A DNA stretch of 27,625 nucleotides from Gracilariopsis chorda (Eukaryota > Rhodophyta > Florideophyceae > Gracilariales > Gracilariaceae). Shown here piece by piece: positions 1 through 11,804 of this stretch. A program made the translations under genes and the position numbers. The stretch covers positions 1 through 27,625 of the forward strand of contig NBIV01000495.1 of assembly GCA_003194525.1 (NCBI GenBank), given 5' to 3'. Below the pieces are notes generated by a model that saw only the letters and a program-made list of their open reading frames with translations, was not told the origin of the DNA and ran no database searches. How positions within the stretch are numbered: position 1 is the first letter of the stretch; every line of letters starts with the position of its first letter.

Positions 1-2885
1 TGTGATAGATGTAACACCCGCGATTGCAGGGAATGTGGTACCACAATCTGTGGGCGGGCTTCGACCTTCTTACGAGGTAGCCTTTGTCGTTTACCCCCGA
101 AAGGGAGATCTTCACCACCGTTGATACGGGCACGAATCGTCGAATGGGTCGCCGAATTGTTCTCGGATCATTTCTTCCGGTGATACCGGTACAAAGTTTC
201 CCGGTAACGGGTTCTCAGATTTATCTCGCGATGCGAGTAGTTCGTCAAAATCAGCATCCTCGTCCCAGTTTCTGGCCTAGCCTCGACGGCATATTCCGGA
301 TCATCCGGGTCTATGGCCATGAAACATGGGACTTCATCTCCTCGTTGGGAGTGCTTCCCACTTTGGTAAACGCGACAAAGCGTCGGCCTTGGGTGTTCTG
401 CGCGCCCTTTTTATAAATGACTTGAAAGTCATATTCCGCGAGGCGGAGTCTCCAGCGCATGAGGCGTCCCGACGGGTCGGAGATATTCATCAACCACCTC
501 AATGAGGAATGATCCGTGTACACGGTGAAGTGAACTCCCATAAGGTAGGGGCGCAGAGTGGTCATCGCCCATACGACGGCGAGGCACTCTTTCTCCGATA
601 CGGAGTAGTTCCGCTCATGAACATTGAGCGAACGTGACCAATAACCAATTGGATGTCGTTCCCCCTCGGGGGTGGTTTGAAAAAGAGCACACCCGACTTG
701 GTAGTCGCTCGAGTCCGTATCTACGGAGTATGGCAACCCAAGTTTTGGGAGATGTAGGATTGGTGCTGATGTGACAGCCTCCTTCAAGGAGTAAAAGCTT
801 CCGATTGCTCGGGCGTAAATGTTCCCAGTTTTGGGGGGTTCCCCTTTCGCAACAACGCGTTTCAGGGGCGCGCAGTATCCGAAAAGTTCGGGATAAACCG
901 TCGATAGACGTTGACCAGCCCCAGAAAGGAGCGCAGTTCCGTTTGAGTACGGGGTTCTTTCGCCTCAACGAGGGATTTGACTCGAGCTTTCTCGATCGCT
1001 AACCGTCCAGGACGGATAATGTGACCCAGATACTTCACAGTATCTGTGAAAAACTCGCATTTCCTCAACTTGAGGGTAATTCCCGCATCGCGGAGTACGG
1101 TCAGCACGTCTCGGACGTGAGTGAGATGGTCGTCCAACGAGTTGGAGAAGATGATAATATCATCAAGGTAGACCAGACAACTCCGCACTTAAAGCGGTTG
1201 AGTAGAATATCTACTGCACGCTGAAAGGTGGCGGGGCGTTGGTTAACCCAAATGGCATCCGCTTGAAGCGGTACGTTCCTGCGTGGCAGGTGAATGCGGT
1301 TTTGTCGCGATCCTCCTGTCTGACAGGTACTTGCCAATATCCCCAATTGGCATCAAGGGCCGTGAACACGGTGGCGTCTCCAAGGGAGTCAATGCACTCG
1401 TCCATACGAGGGATGGGGTACGTGTCCCTAACAGTCACGGCATTGAGCCGGCGGTAGTCGACACAGAACCTCCAGGTTCCGTCGGCCTTTAAAGCCAGTA
1501 CAACTGGGGATGCCCAGGGTGATTGAGCGGGCTCAATCACACCTGCGCGGAGCATCTTGTCCACCTGGGACTGCTCCTCTTCCCGAGCTTTCGGACCTGC
1601 CCTGTAAGGGGGTTGTGCAACCGGTCGCGCACCGGGGATTAAATCGATCCGGTGTTCCGTTGCATCAATCTCGCCAAGCGAGCCATCCCACATTGTGGTG
1701 AATTCCCGTAACATAGTACGGAGTTTGTCGCGGTGCGACTCTGGCACGTGGCTGAAGTCCAGCGCTTCAAGTGCTTTTTCCGGATCAATCCGGTCATTGC
1801 TCGATGGAGCATTGTCCTGTGGAACAGGTGTGGTTCGCAATTCCGAGTTACTCGGTATGTTCGACGCTGAAGTAGCGGTTTCCTCCCCCTCCTTAGACTT
1901 GACGTCTTCGGACGGCGGGGCGAACTCCTCAGAAGAGGTGGTAACTCCGAGTACATCGGCGGCTGTCATCTTCGTTGGCAGCATTCCCATAGGATGGGGG
2001 GTTACACTCCCAATTACTTGGTGTTTGACCAGATACTGGGGGTGTTTGCCAAGGTTGGCAACCAATATCCGGAAAGGAACATCCGGGGAAATGGAGACAA
2101 TTCCATTAGCCAGCGCCAGCTGGGATTTCTCGTACAACGAGGCGAGGGGTTGTATAACCCGAAGACCGTGTTGACGGGAATTTACCTGTACCCAGACTTG
2201 GGACTCAGCCGGTATAGAAACCGAGGCAGCGACGCGGAGCTTGGTGGACTCGCGGGACGCGGGCGGTGGTTCCTGCGCAGCAGGGAGCGGAACTTGTTTC
2301 CGAGAGGACCGCTTTAGCGGGCGGCGAACAATCGGAACCGACGATCCGTCGTCAAGTTCTACACGCCTGAGGCGGGGCCTGATTGCGTCGACAAATCTGT
2401 CGCAGTAATCACATTCCAGTATGACTGGTGCTGCCAATGAACGGCTAACGATGAAGTCCAACTTCACCACAGAGGTACCAAGTCTCACGACGAGGTCCAC
2501 TGTGCCCACCGTTTTGTAACGGATTGTTGTTCGCATCCGAAATGTCGGGGACCGCGTCAGAGCGGATACGCGACCGCACAAGCGGGGGTAACAATGATTC
2601 CACGACAAAGTTGGGGCCTGCACCTGTATCCAGGACGGTGAGAAACCTCACCATAAACTGGGGGTCAAGGCCAAGGTCGGCATAGACCTTATAATTGCGC
2701 TTGGCCAAGACCAAGACTCTACCGGGAATCCGGGGATTTTCACTCCATATCCACGGGCGACGCAACACACCGAGGTGCGCAGAGTCCGCGTCAGCGGTGT
2801 CTTTCCTCGAGAGGACTTTCACCGGGGAGCGAGGCGAGGACGCCTCGGGCGCCAACAGCCTCGTTTTTGAGGACGCCTCTCCCAA
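1..2885 (-). pseudogene. pol of element A, partial and frameshifted (protease, RT, RNase H)
   Basis: Reading from 2885 downward, the frame encodes the same retropepsin, reverse transcriptase and RNase H domains as pol of element B, at near identity. It is broken by small indels relative to B: one extra T near 2511-2520 in the protease region, two 1-nt losses near 1183 and 1230 in the RT region, and a cluster of changes at 780-870 and 60-420 (RNase H to integrase). The RNase H motifs (DTDSSDYQ, YTDHSSLRW) are readable at about 490-720. Its neighbours are gag of A upstream and the window edge downstream. The homopolymer-type indels could be true decay or consensus error. The identity of the domains is certain; whether the breaks exist in the organism is not. 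Confidence 0.9.
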
Positions 2886-2887
2886 AG

Positions 2888-2912
2888 GGGAGACTCCCTT
2901 AGTTAGTTTTCC
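2888..2912 (-). promoter_or_regulatory. candidate -1 frameshift signal, gag/pol of element A
   Basis: Same arrangement as in element B: GGAAAAC (2906-2912 on the minus strand), the gag TAA directly after it, then the stem GGGAG/CTCCC with a 1-nt loop 7 nt downstream (2888-2898). See the element B entry for the reasoning. Confidence 0.5.
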
Positions 2913-5076
2913 GCCTTCGGCGGTGGGTTGGTTTCCTCGACAACGAGTGCTTCATCCCGTTGACGGGGGTTTCTATCCGCATAAGCGGGGGTTGCAACGG
3001 ATGGTTGCGTGATCTCCCGAATCGGGGTGTATGAAGCTTGCCGCGCACGCGGGGTCTGTGGTAGGGCGTGAGAAAAGTCCGTTTTAGCACGGAGGTAGGA
3101 AGCCGTCGGGACGGAACGTTTCTCCTCTGGAGTGAGGGCCTCATAATTTGCCACCACCTTGGCCATATCCTTCAGTGAACAAATACACTGAGGAGAGGTA
3201 TGGCCATGGGCATAGCACAGGTGGCAAATGAGAGCCAGCACCGCGACACGCGGATTATTATTCCGAGTATCGGAGAAGCGAACCGCAGGGCGGGTGTCAG
3301 TCCATCCAGGCCGTTGATAACGGGATTGACCGTTTGAAAACGGGAGTCGTTGAGGTTGAACCCGACTGTTACCACCGTATAGAACGGGATCTTCTGTTCC
3401 CGTATCATGGGTCATCTCCGTCGTTGACGGTAACTCACTGGTGGGTATCGACACACCATCCCCCTGCGCTAAATGCACGGTATCAAATCTCTGTCCAGGG
3501 TTCCCATCCGCGGTGAGCGGGAGAGAGGAAGCTTCGCTTTCCAGCAACAACGCCTTGGCGGATTTAGACCGATTGTTCGGAGTTCTTGCACGAAGTGCAT
3601 CCCCTTCCGCTCGAGCGTGTTGGACCAGCTCGAGGTAGGTGATCCTTCGCTTGTCCTCCCGATAACGGGTAACTAAACTCCGGATTGCCGGGTCAAGACC
3701 ATCAATGAACATGGTACTGCGCTCCCCAGCGGGGTATACGTTACCACATCTGTGGAAAGCCTTGTTAAGGACGCACCGAGTAATCGGTCTCGGTCTCTCC
3801 AACACGCTGGCGTGTATCTCGCAAAGCGAGGATAGCCTGCTGAATAGCGGTGTTGGTGGCGTAGGAGCGCAGAAGATACTGCACAGCCTCCGGCCAGCAA
3901 GTAACTCCTCCCTCGGAGGCGCGAGAAGATCCTCTGACAGAGGTGTATTGGTCCTCCGCCACTCCCCGTAAGAAATACGGTAAAGCCAAATAGGCTTGTC
4001 CCTCATTCATACCGAGGATATCGGCCTCCGCTACAAAGCGGGATAGGAAATCCAGTACTAGGACTGGGTCCTCTACAGTAAAATACTGGTTGCGGAGCGA
4101 GAGCTGCATTCGCTTAATGCATTCTCGCACCTTTCCCGTACCACGGGGCGTACTTCCAAGTGACGAATCTTCAAGCCGGTAGTACCGGTATGATAAAAGC
4201 TTCCGGTAATCCGGGTTTGTCGGTTTCAATTCCCGAGACCGGGGTGTCTTCTCCCCTTCTGGCGGGTTCGGACCACACCTTCAGTGGCCGATGACCGCTT
4301 CGAGCGGGAGGAGTAGCCTCGCTTCTCGTCCTCCGAGTCGGAGTCCGAGGAGCTCGAGCTAACCGAATGGTTTTGGGATGAGTCCGAAGATGTCGAAGAA
4401 TCGGAGTCCGAATATTTTCGGTGATGTTTCCGTCGGTGACGGCGTTTCTTCTTCCCAGCAAGCTGGTCGTTGTGCGATGCCTCGTTTACCGGATCACCCG
4501 GGGATGGTTTGTCCATGAGGACGAACTGCTCCAGCGTCTCCAGGCGGGCACCAATCCGATCAAATCGGGCTTCAACTCCTTCGATGAAGGCGGCGGGTTG
4601 TCCCAAACTCTCCAACACGGAGTTGACGTCAGACCGTAAAATACGGAGTTCCTCGGCGACCTCCTTTACGGGGTTGCCGAGACCACCTCTTGGAGGGATT
4701 TTAGTTCCCCTACAAGGGTGTCATGGGCGGTCCACAGAGCGCGGACCTGGGATTCCAGGGAAGTCCCCTGGGGGGTGTTATCGCCCGTTCCACGGGGGCT
4801 TGAAGCCGCGACAGCGGGAGCAGGCCGGGGTGCCTGGGGCACTGCGGCAACAGCCGGAGTCGATGCTGCATTCCCCTGCGGGGGTGATAACGAGGGCAAA
4901 AGGAGGTTCCGGGGTTCCCGGTCGGGGGTATCATTCCGCGATGAAGCGGCACCAGCACGGCTGGAACTTGTCCGTATAGGGATACGGGGTACGAACCGAA
5001 CTTCGGAAGTGTCCGCGTTGTCGCGGGAGCGACTACGCGTAACCACTGGCTCCGCGTCGGAGGGATTTCTCGACAT
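2903..5076 (-). pseudogene. gag of element A, broken by three 1-nt indels
   Basis: Starts at the ATG at 5076 and ends at the TAA at 2903-2905, matching the intact gag of element B throughout. Three single-base changes break it: one G lost in a G run near 4670-4673, one base lost near 4234, and one G gained near 3770. The net effect is one base shorter than B (2174 versus 2175 nt). The C-x2-C-x4-H-x4-C zinc knuckle is still readable near 3215-3175, and the Ser/Asp-rich tract near 4300-4420. The protein would be the structural capsid/nucleocapsid polyprotein. As written no full-length Gag can be made. Confidence 0.92.
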
Positions 5077-5160
5077 GAGAAAATACCGTTACAACGGGAA
5101 ACGATCACGGAACTTCCGGTAAATAAAAACAAACCTCGTAAGAGGGAAAACAAAAACCGA

Positions 5161-5178
5161 TTCTAGGTCGGGAGACCA
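5161..5178 (-). other. primer-binding site, element A
   Basis: Minus-strand TGGTCTCCCGACCTAGAA, three bases inside the 5' LTR boundary. Identical in elements B and C. Priming of minus-strand DNA synthesis by a host tRNA is the expected role. Confidence 0.85.
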
Positions 5179-5181
5179 CTT

Positions 5182-5986
5182 TGTGGTGCAATGCCCCAAA
5201 GGGGAAAAACACCGAAAGACGTCCGGGATCTTCCTCTCACGAGGTGAACCCAGTTGGGTAGAGCCCTCCCAGAGGTGTCACGGCGAAGCCGGTTTGTAAG
5301 ACCAGGGACACCTGTCGCGACTCGCGCAGGGAGGTGAAGGCGAAGAATCGGTATCCGCGTGAGCGGGGTGTGATCCTCAGTAGAGGTATGTTTCCACGTA
5401 AGTGGGGGTGTGTGAGCGGATGCGCACACGAGGCCGCGGATAGCGGGAGGTGCTACCCTAAAAAGGGGAAAGAGGAAGGACGAGTGGGTCGCGAGAGCGA
5501 CGAGTAGATACGGCAATGCCGGTGGACAGGACTCCCTATACAGGGCGAAACACCAATATGATTGGAACAATTAGTACTCCCAATGATGGGTCTCCTTTAG
5601 ATGTGCAAGGGGGTGAACTTCCGTACACTACGGTGCTTCCCTCCAAGGAGGAGTTGAGAACACGCGGAGGCGGTAAAGCTCAGAGCCAATTCCCCAGGTT
5701 GGGGTCCCTTGTTGGGGAAGGTTTACTGGTGCGACGGCAGTGCGCCGTCGCACTAAGTACTAGCTTCCCAGAAATGGGTGTGAAAATAATAAATAAAATT
5801 AACTAAAATACTCCACATTCCGTGGCAACATCCACTACTGTGGCCAACCGCCAATTGACCCAAAACCGTGTCCCACGTGTCCATACCCACCATTGTGGGC
5901 CGTAGTTCATATACACACTACACAACCGATAATATCGGGAAAGCGTTCAAGTACCAAGAATCCCTCCTTGAGGGCGTTGCACTACA
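5182..5986 (-). repeat. LTR shared by A (5' LTR) and B (3' LTR)
   Basis: 805 bp, matching 14100-14904 with only two substitutions that I can see by eye (5880 and 5900). On the minus strand it begins TGTAGTGCAACGCC and ends GGCATTGCACCACA, an imperfect terminal inverted repeat of 14 bp (12 matches) with TG/CA ends. The primer-binding site of A lies on its left and the polypurine tract of B on its right, so a single LTR serves two elements. An AT-rich patch at 5782-5812 may hold promoter or polyadenylation signals. Short hairpins occur along its whole length, for example CCCCAAAGGGG and GTCGCGAGAGCGAC. It holds no gene. Confidence 0.93.
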
Positions 5987-5997
5987 TATCCCCCCCT
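5987..5997 (-). other. polypurine tract of element B
   Basis: Minus-strand AGGGGGGGATA, directly abutting the LTR that begins TGTAGTGC. It is all purine apart from one T. This is the expected position and composition of the primer for plus-strand DNA synthesis. Confidence 0.75.
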
Positions 5998-6241
5998 AAG
6001 ACGGGAAAACGACCGCGGACGCGGAGGGTTCCCAGACGAAAATGGGTGATAAAAGCGCGTACGCCGTCTCCGGTTCTTCTTTCCTGGCATAGCAGGCTAT
6101 TGTAGTATAGTGTTGTGGGGGGCTAGCTGCTCCCTTAAATAAACTTTCCCGTTTAGAACGGTGAATCTCGTTTGAGTTCCCCGTCTTCGACGGACCTTGC
6201 CTTGTTATCCTTTCCTTTCGCTCTCCGCTCGCGCGGCAACG

Positions 6242-7357
6242 TTACCCAACTTGGGCATTAACCAGCGTGGCTGGAGCTGCAGTTCCCGTTTGACGGTGGT
6301 ATCGCACGACCTGCGACCGTGGGAGGTGTTACATTGGCTCCCACGTATCCCCACTGGGGTCGTACCCGTACCAGCGGACGCGGTATTGTAGAATACCATC
6401 CTGGTCCCAGGTGTGTCCGACAAGTCGGTCTACTACGAACTCTCGTTCGTAGACCTGCCGGCCGTGCCGGGTGGTGGTTGTAATCCCTGGCGAGGGTTGC
6501 CCGCGGTGCGGTATAATGTCCCTTAGCAGGGTGTTCGGCGATAACTCCGACGTTGCCGTGCGCTGTCCTAGTGGCCGCTGCTCATGCGGGAAAATATCCC
6601 TCAAGAGGGTGTGTGGTGCCACGGTTTTCACCGGCAAGTCGTTCCCCAGAGGGGTGTCGTTGTTCCCGTCTTCACGGTAGGCCGGGCGAACCGCCAGTCG
6701 GCGGGGGACTTGGGTTCCGCCTTCGCGGTTGAGCGCACGAACCGCGAGTTTGCGGGAAGATGACCGCTCCTGCGGGATCGGCATTTCCACAATCCCCTGG
6801 GGGGTCCCGTGCGACACGGTGATTGGGTGGCAAACCGCCTCCCTGCCAGGCGCACGAGCGCTCTGCACCATACGTTCCGGCGATGCCGTGGTGTCCCCAG
6901 CTACTGACGGGTTGCCTGGGGCTAACTCCGGTACACCGGTATTTTGGTCAAAATTCCCCTCTGGGGGGTTCCGGGCAGGTGCCGATGACACCCTTTTCAG
7001 GGGAATTGCCGCTGAGCGCAGTGCACCATCTCCGTGAGGAGGAGCAGCGTCCGGTACGACCGGTTTCGAGCGTGCGATGGCGCGCGTTATTCCCGAGTTC
7101 CTCGGTTCTTCGCCGCAGCGATGCGGGGGTTGGCGCAAATTATTCCCCGTAGCGGGGGCTTTGATTCCGTCAACGACGGGAGGCGTTTCCGGTGCTTGCG
7201 AGCCAGGGCTTAAAGCTTCGACTGCAGCTTGGCCGCCTTTTTCCCCAAGAGGGGTGTGGGTATTCCCCTGTGAGGCCGGCGTATCTGGGCGCCCCTTCTC
7301 CGCAGGGCGCGGGTCTGATCGACCTGATTGAACCGCTTCCGCGGGGACTTCCGCCAA
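6242..7357 (-). pseudogene. 3' end of pol B: low-complexity linker and chromodomain, with internal stop
   Basis: This frame carries a Pro/Gly/Arg-rich linker followed by a chromodomain at about 6332-6451: YEREFVVDRLVGH, then a YRVRWYGYDP core, then GDTWEPM. These match the aromatic and TWEP signature of chromodomains fused to Ty3/gypsy integrases, which target insertion to particular chromatin. A TAA at 6329-6331 stops it right after TWEPM. Reading on in the same frame gives HLPRSQVVRYHR and a second stop at 6242-6244, which resembles the usual chromodomain C-terminal helix. The TAA therefore looks like a nonsense mutation. The linker joins the integrase section in a different frame, with a shift somewhere around 7210-7400. 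Start 7357 is simply the first Met of this open stretch. Confidence 0.8.
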
Positions 7358-8346
7358 CGGCGGCTTCGAGGCATCGGGCGATTGCCTTCCGCTGCTGCGG
7401 TATTGGAGTGAGGCTTCTCGTTTTCCCGTGACAAACGGTGTATTTGCCGCTTTTGCGGGGCCTGCGCGTCTGGTTCCTGTTGCACAGCACTGCCCGGGAA
7501 CGGGGGATTAGTGTCGCGTGACATACTCCGTGCTCCACGGTCAGTGTTCCGTATGTTACGGTGTGTTTCCCGTTGCGACGGTGATATCGTTCCTCGAAAA
7601 CGAGTGTTCTCCTCCCCCTCCTTAGACGGAGCGGCGGGATAAGGGATAACATTCCCCGCCTGGCGGGTATAGATGCGCGCCAGTGGGGCAGACGTGGTAG
7701 GGGCGGGCGCTGAGGGGCCCGAATTACCCGGCTGAGCCGGTGAGTCCGACAGAGTCGGTAGGTCTGAGAGTCCCCGGCTGGGGTGTGGTAGTACCGTAGG
7801 TCTAGTACTCCCGGATTGTTCCGGTGTAGCGGAGTCCGTAGAAACGGGGTTGCCTGGATCCAGGACTACCTCTGACGAGGGAGGAGGGACAAGGACAACA
7901 CGATCACGGGAAATCCGTTCGTGCGTGTCCCCCATCTCTACCACGACAGTGTCGGTGTTAACAGAGATCACCTTGAAGGGTCCATCCGCCACAGGCGAGA
8001 GTTTGTGACGCTTCTCCCGTTCCGGGTTGTAGTATTCCTTCCTGATGAAGACGTAGTTATTTGCCCGAATCGGGGATGGTTTTCCTCGCACGCGAGCGTC
8101 AAAATCCCGCTTGTAAGCGGCTTGGGCCCGTGCCATAGACTTCCGCGCAGCGGGGACCAGCTTGGAAAGCCATCGCTTCCATTGCTGCCGGTAGATAACC
8201 ACAGATGGGAAATTGTCCAAGGTAGCTTGGGGTTCCAGCGCCACAGGCGGGGGTGTTCTAGATAGAACTAACTCGAATGGCGAAACTCCGGTAGTCCGGT
8301 GTACCTGCGTATTGTACGCGTAGGTTACCGCATCAGCGTAGAGATC
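7210..8346 (-). pseudogene. integrase C-terminal part of pol B, after an in-frame TAG
   Basis: Continues in exactly the same frame as the large pol reading frame after the TAG at 8347-8349. It begins DLYADAVTYAYNTQ, the segment that normally follows the catalytic Glu of Ty3/gypsy integrase, so the TAG sits inside the integrase core (probably a former Trp codon). A GPY/F-like module follows (ADGPFKVISVNTD). After it comes a Ser/Pro/Arg-rich linker of roughly 200 residues that ends at a stop at 7210, out of frame with the chromodomain. The domain identity is firm; the fusion to the chromodomain requires a 1-nt shift that I cannot place exactly. Confidence 0.82.
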
Positions 8347-11300
8347 CTAATTCGTTGGGTGGTCAGCGACGTAGGAACGTAACGCCGCGAGTAACGTCCG
8401 GTTAAACCGTTCAACTTGCCCATTACACTGGGGGTGGTAGGTAGTCGTGAACAAGTTCTTGACATCCAGGATGCGACAAACATCCTGGAAGAACTTGCTC
8501 ACGAACTGCTTCCCGTTGTCAGAGAGCACCTCTACAGGGGGACCGTAGACAAAAATCCAGTGCGTCACCAGAGCCTGGGCCACCGTGAGAGCGGTTATCC
8601 TCCGAAGAGGGACAGTCCGTACCAGCTTAGAAAAGCGGTCGGTAATGACAAGTAGAAACTTGTTTCCACGTTTCGTGGTGAGTAATGGTCCGAGAATATC
8701 GATCGCGATAAACTCGAGCGGCGCCCTTGCGGGGAATAGTTTCATCTTCTTCGCATTTTTGCGGAGTTTGACGCGATTCTTCGCGCATTCGCTACAAAAC
8801 CGCACAGTTGCGTAGCAATCCACCGCCATTGCGGGCCAATAGAAATCCCTTCGCAGGGTTAGGTAGAGTTTCCTCCCACCTGGGTGACCTCCAATGGGGG
8901 CGTATTGTGATAGATGTAACACCCGCGATTGCAGGGAATGTGGTACCACAATCTGTGGGCGGGCTTCGACCTTTCTTACGAGGTAGCCTTTGTCGTTTAC
9001 CCCGAAAGGGAGATCTTCACCACCGTTGATACGGGCACGAATTCTCGTACAGAATGGGTCGCCGAATTGTTCTCGGATCATTTCTTCCGGTGATACCGGT
9101 ACAAAGTTTCCCGGTAACGGGTTCTCAGATTTATCTCGCGATGCGAGTAGTTCGTCAAAATCAGCATCCTCGTCCCAGGTTTCTGGCCTAGCCTCGACGG
9201 CATATTCCGGATCATCCGGGTCTATAGCCATGAAACATGGGACTTCATCATCCTCCGTTGGGAGTGCTTCCCCACTTGTGGGTAACCGCGATAAAGCGTC
9301 GGCCTGGGTGTTCTGCGCACCCTTTTTATAAATGACTTGAAAGTCATATTCCGCGAGGCGGAGTCTCCAGCGCATGAGGCGTCCCGACGGGTCGGAGATA
9401 TTCATCAACCACCTCAATGAGGAATGATCCGTGTACACGGTGAAGTGAATTCCCATAAGGTAGGGGCGCAGAGTGGTCATCGCCCATACGACGGCGAGGC
9501 ACTCTTTCTCCGATACGGAGTAGTTCCGCTCATGAACATTGAGCGAACGTGACCAATAACCAATTGGATGTCGTTCCCCCTCGGGGGTGGTTTGAAAAAC
9601 AGCACACCCGACTTGGTAGTCGCTCGAGTCCGTATCTACGGAGTATGGCAACCCAAGTTTTGGGAGATGTAGGATTGGTGCTGATGTGACAGCCTCCTTT
9701 AAGGAGGTGAAGGCTTCCGATTGCTCGGGCGTAAATATTCCCAGTTTTGGGGGGTTCCCCTTTCGCAACATCGCGTTCAGGGGCGCTGCAGTATCCGAAA
9801 AGTTCGGGATAAACCGTCGATAGACGTTGACCAGCCCCAGAAAGGAGCGCAGTTCCGTTTGAGTACGGGGTTCTTTCGCCTCAACGAGGGATTTGACTCG
9901 AGCTTTCTCGATCGCTAACCGTCCAGGACGGATAATGTGACCCAGATACTTCACAGTATCTGTGAAAAACTCGCATTTCCTCAACTTGAGGGTAACTCCC
10001 GCATCGCGGAGTACGGTCAGCACGTCTCGGACGTGAGTGAGATGGTCGTCCAACGAGTTGGAGAAGATGATAATATCATCAAGGTAGACCAGACAACTCC
10101 GCCACTTAAAGCGGTTGAGTAGAATATCTACTGCACGCTGAAAGGTGGCGGGGGCGTTGGTTAACCCAAATGGCATCCGCTTGAAGCGGTACGTTCCTGC
10201 ATGGCAGGTGAATGCGGTTTTGTCGCGATCCTCCTGTCTGACAGGTACTTGCCAATATCCCCAATTGGCATCAAGGGCCGTGAACACGGTGGCGTCTCCA
10301 AGGGAGTCAATGCACTCGTCCATACGAGGGATGGGGTACGTGTCCCTAACAGTCACGGCATTGAGCCGGCGGTAGTCGACACAGAACCTCCAGGTTCCGT
10401 CGGCCTTTAAAGCCAGTACAACTGGGGATGCCCAGGGCGATTGAGCGGGCTCAATCACACCTGCGCGGAGCATCTTGTCCACCTGGGACTGCTCCTCTTC
10501 CCGAGCTTTCGGACCTGCCCTGTAAGGGGGTTGTGCAACCGGTCGCGCACCGGGGATTAAATCGATCCGGTGTTCCGTTGCATCAATCTCGCCAAGCGAG
10601 CCATCCCACATTGTGGTGAATTCCCGTAACATAGTACGGAGTTTGTCGCGGTGCGACTCTGGCACGTGGCTGAAGTCCAGCGCTTCAAGTGCTTTTTCCG
10701 GATCAATCCGGTCATTGCTCGATGGAGCATTGTCCTGTGGAACAGGTGTGGTTCGCAATTCCGAGTTACTCGGTATGTTCGACGCTGAAATAGCGGTTTC
10801 CTCCCCCTCCTTAGACTTGTTGTCTTCGGACGGCGGGGCGAACTCCTCAGAAGAGGTGGTAACTCCGAGTACATCGGCGGCTGTCATCTTCGTTGGCAGC
10901 ATTCCCATAGGATGGGGGGTTACACTCCCAATTACTTGGTGTTTGACCAGATACTGGGGGTGTTTGCCAAGGTTGGCAACCAATATCCGGAAAGGAACAT
11001 CCGGGGAAATGGAGACAATTCCATTAGCCAGCGCCAGCTGGGATTTCTCGTACAACGAGGCGAGGGGTTGTATAACCCGAAGACCGTGTTGACGGGAATT
11101 TACCTGTACCCAGACTTGGGACTCAGCCGGTATAGAAACCGAGGCAGCGACGCGGAGCTTGGTGGACTCGCGGGACGCGGGCGGTGGTTCCTGCGCAGCA
11201 GGGAGCGGAACTTGTTTCCGAGAGGACCGCTTTAGCGGGCGGCGAACAATCGGAACCGACGATCCGTCGTCAAGTTCTACACGCCTGAGGCGGGGCCTGA

Positions 11301-11802
11301 TTGCGTCGACAAATCTGTCGCAGTAATCACATTCCAGTATGACTGGTGCTGCCAATGAACGGCAAACGATGAAGTCCAACTTCACCACGGAGGTACCAAG
11401 TCTCACGACGAGGTCCACTGTGCCCACCGTTTGTAACGGGTTGTTATTCGCATCCGAAATGTCGGGGACCGCGTCAGAGCGGATACGCGACCGCACAAGC
11501 GGGGGTAACAATGATTCCACGACAAAGTTGGGGCCTGCACCTGTATCCAGGACGGTGAGAAACATCACCATAAACTGGGGGTCAAGGCCAAGGTCGGCAT
11601 AGACCTTATAATTGCGCTTGGCCAAGACCAAGACTCTACCGGGAATCCGGGGATTTTCACTCCATATCCACGGGCGACGCAACACACCGAGGTGCGCAGA
11701 GTCCGCGTCAGCGGTGTCTTTCCTTGAGAGGACTTTCACCGGGGAGCGAGGCGAGGACGCCTCGGGCGCCAACAGCCTCGTTTTTGAGGACGCCTCTCCC
11801 AA
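8347..11802 (-). pseudogene. pol of element B: protease, RT, RNase H, integrase (truncated at TAG)
   Basis: An open frame of 1151 codons in the -1 frame relative to gag. Domains in order: retropepsin with DTGA at residues 86-89; reverse transcriptase with FCVDYRRLN (473-481), the first catalytic Asp at 511 (TALDANWGYW) and YLDD at 573-576; RNase H with Asp 723/725, a Glu in SEKECLA near 765, Asp 792 (YTDHS) and Asp 835 (ADALSR); integrase zinc finger His 963, His 973, Cys 1003, Cys 1006; integrase core Asp 1035, Asp 1095, Glu 1131, with exactly 35 residues between the last two. The first residue is a TTG codon. The first real Met in this frame is residue 78, just before the protease active site, so translation must come from gag by frameshifting. 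It ends prematurely at the TAG at 8347-8349. Confidence 0.95.
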
Positions 11803-11804
11803 AG

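Larger units (their letters stand above)
1..5986 (-). mobile_element. Ty3/gypsy chromovirus-type LTR retrotransposon, element A (partial)
   Basis: The 5' part of a minus-strand element: 5' LTR at 5182-5986, primer-binding site at 5161-5178, gag at 2903-5076 and pol running off the left edge. Position 1 corresponds to 8906 in element B, and the two copies stay aligned to their right LTR ends (5986 and 14904). The net length difference is about 13 nt, mostly lost in the first 900 bases. The 3' half of pol and the 3' LTR of A lie outside the window. Because its LTR directly abuts the polypurine tract of B, A and B form a tandem with a shared LTR. Many 1-nt indels break its frames, so this copy is non-functional as written, or its consensus sequence is poor. 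Confidence 0.93.

Noticed and set aside
6329..8349. Programmed stop-codon readthrough in pol B
   Set aside because: Two different stops (TAG, TAA) inside conserved domains plus a frameshift fit decay better; no recognised readthrough context follows either stop.
9001..10300. CRISPR-like array suggested by regular short palindromes
   Set aside because: The palindromes differ in sequence, there is no constant repeat, and they lie inside RT/RNase H coding sequence.
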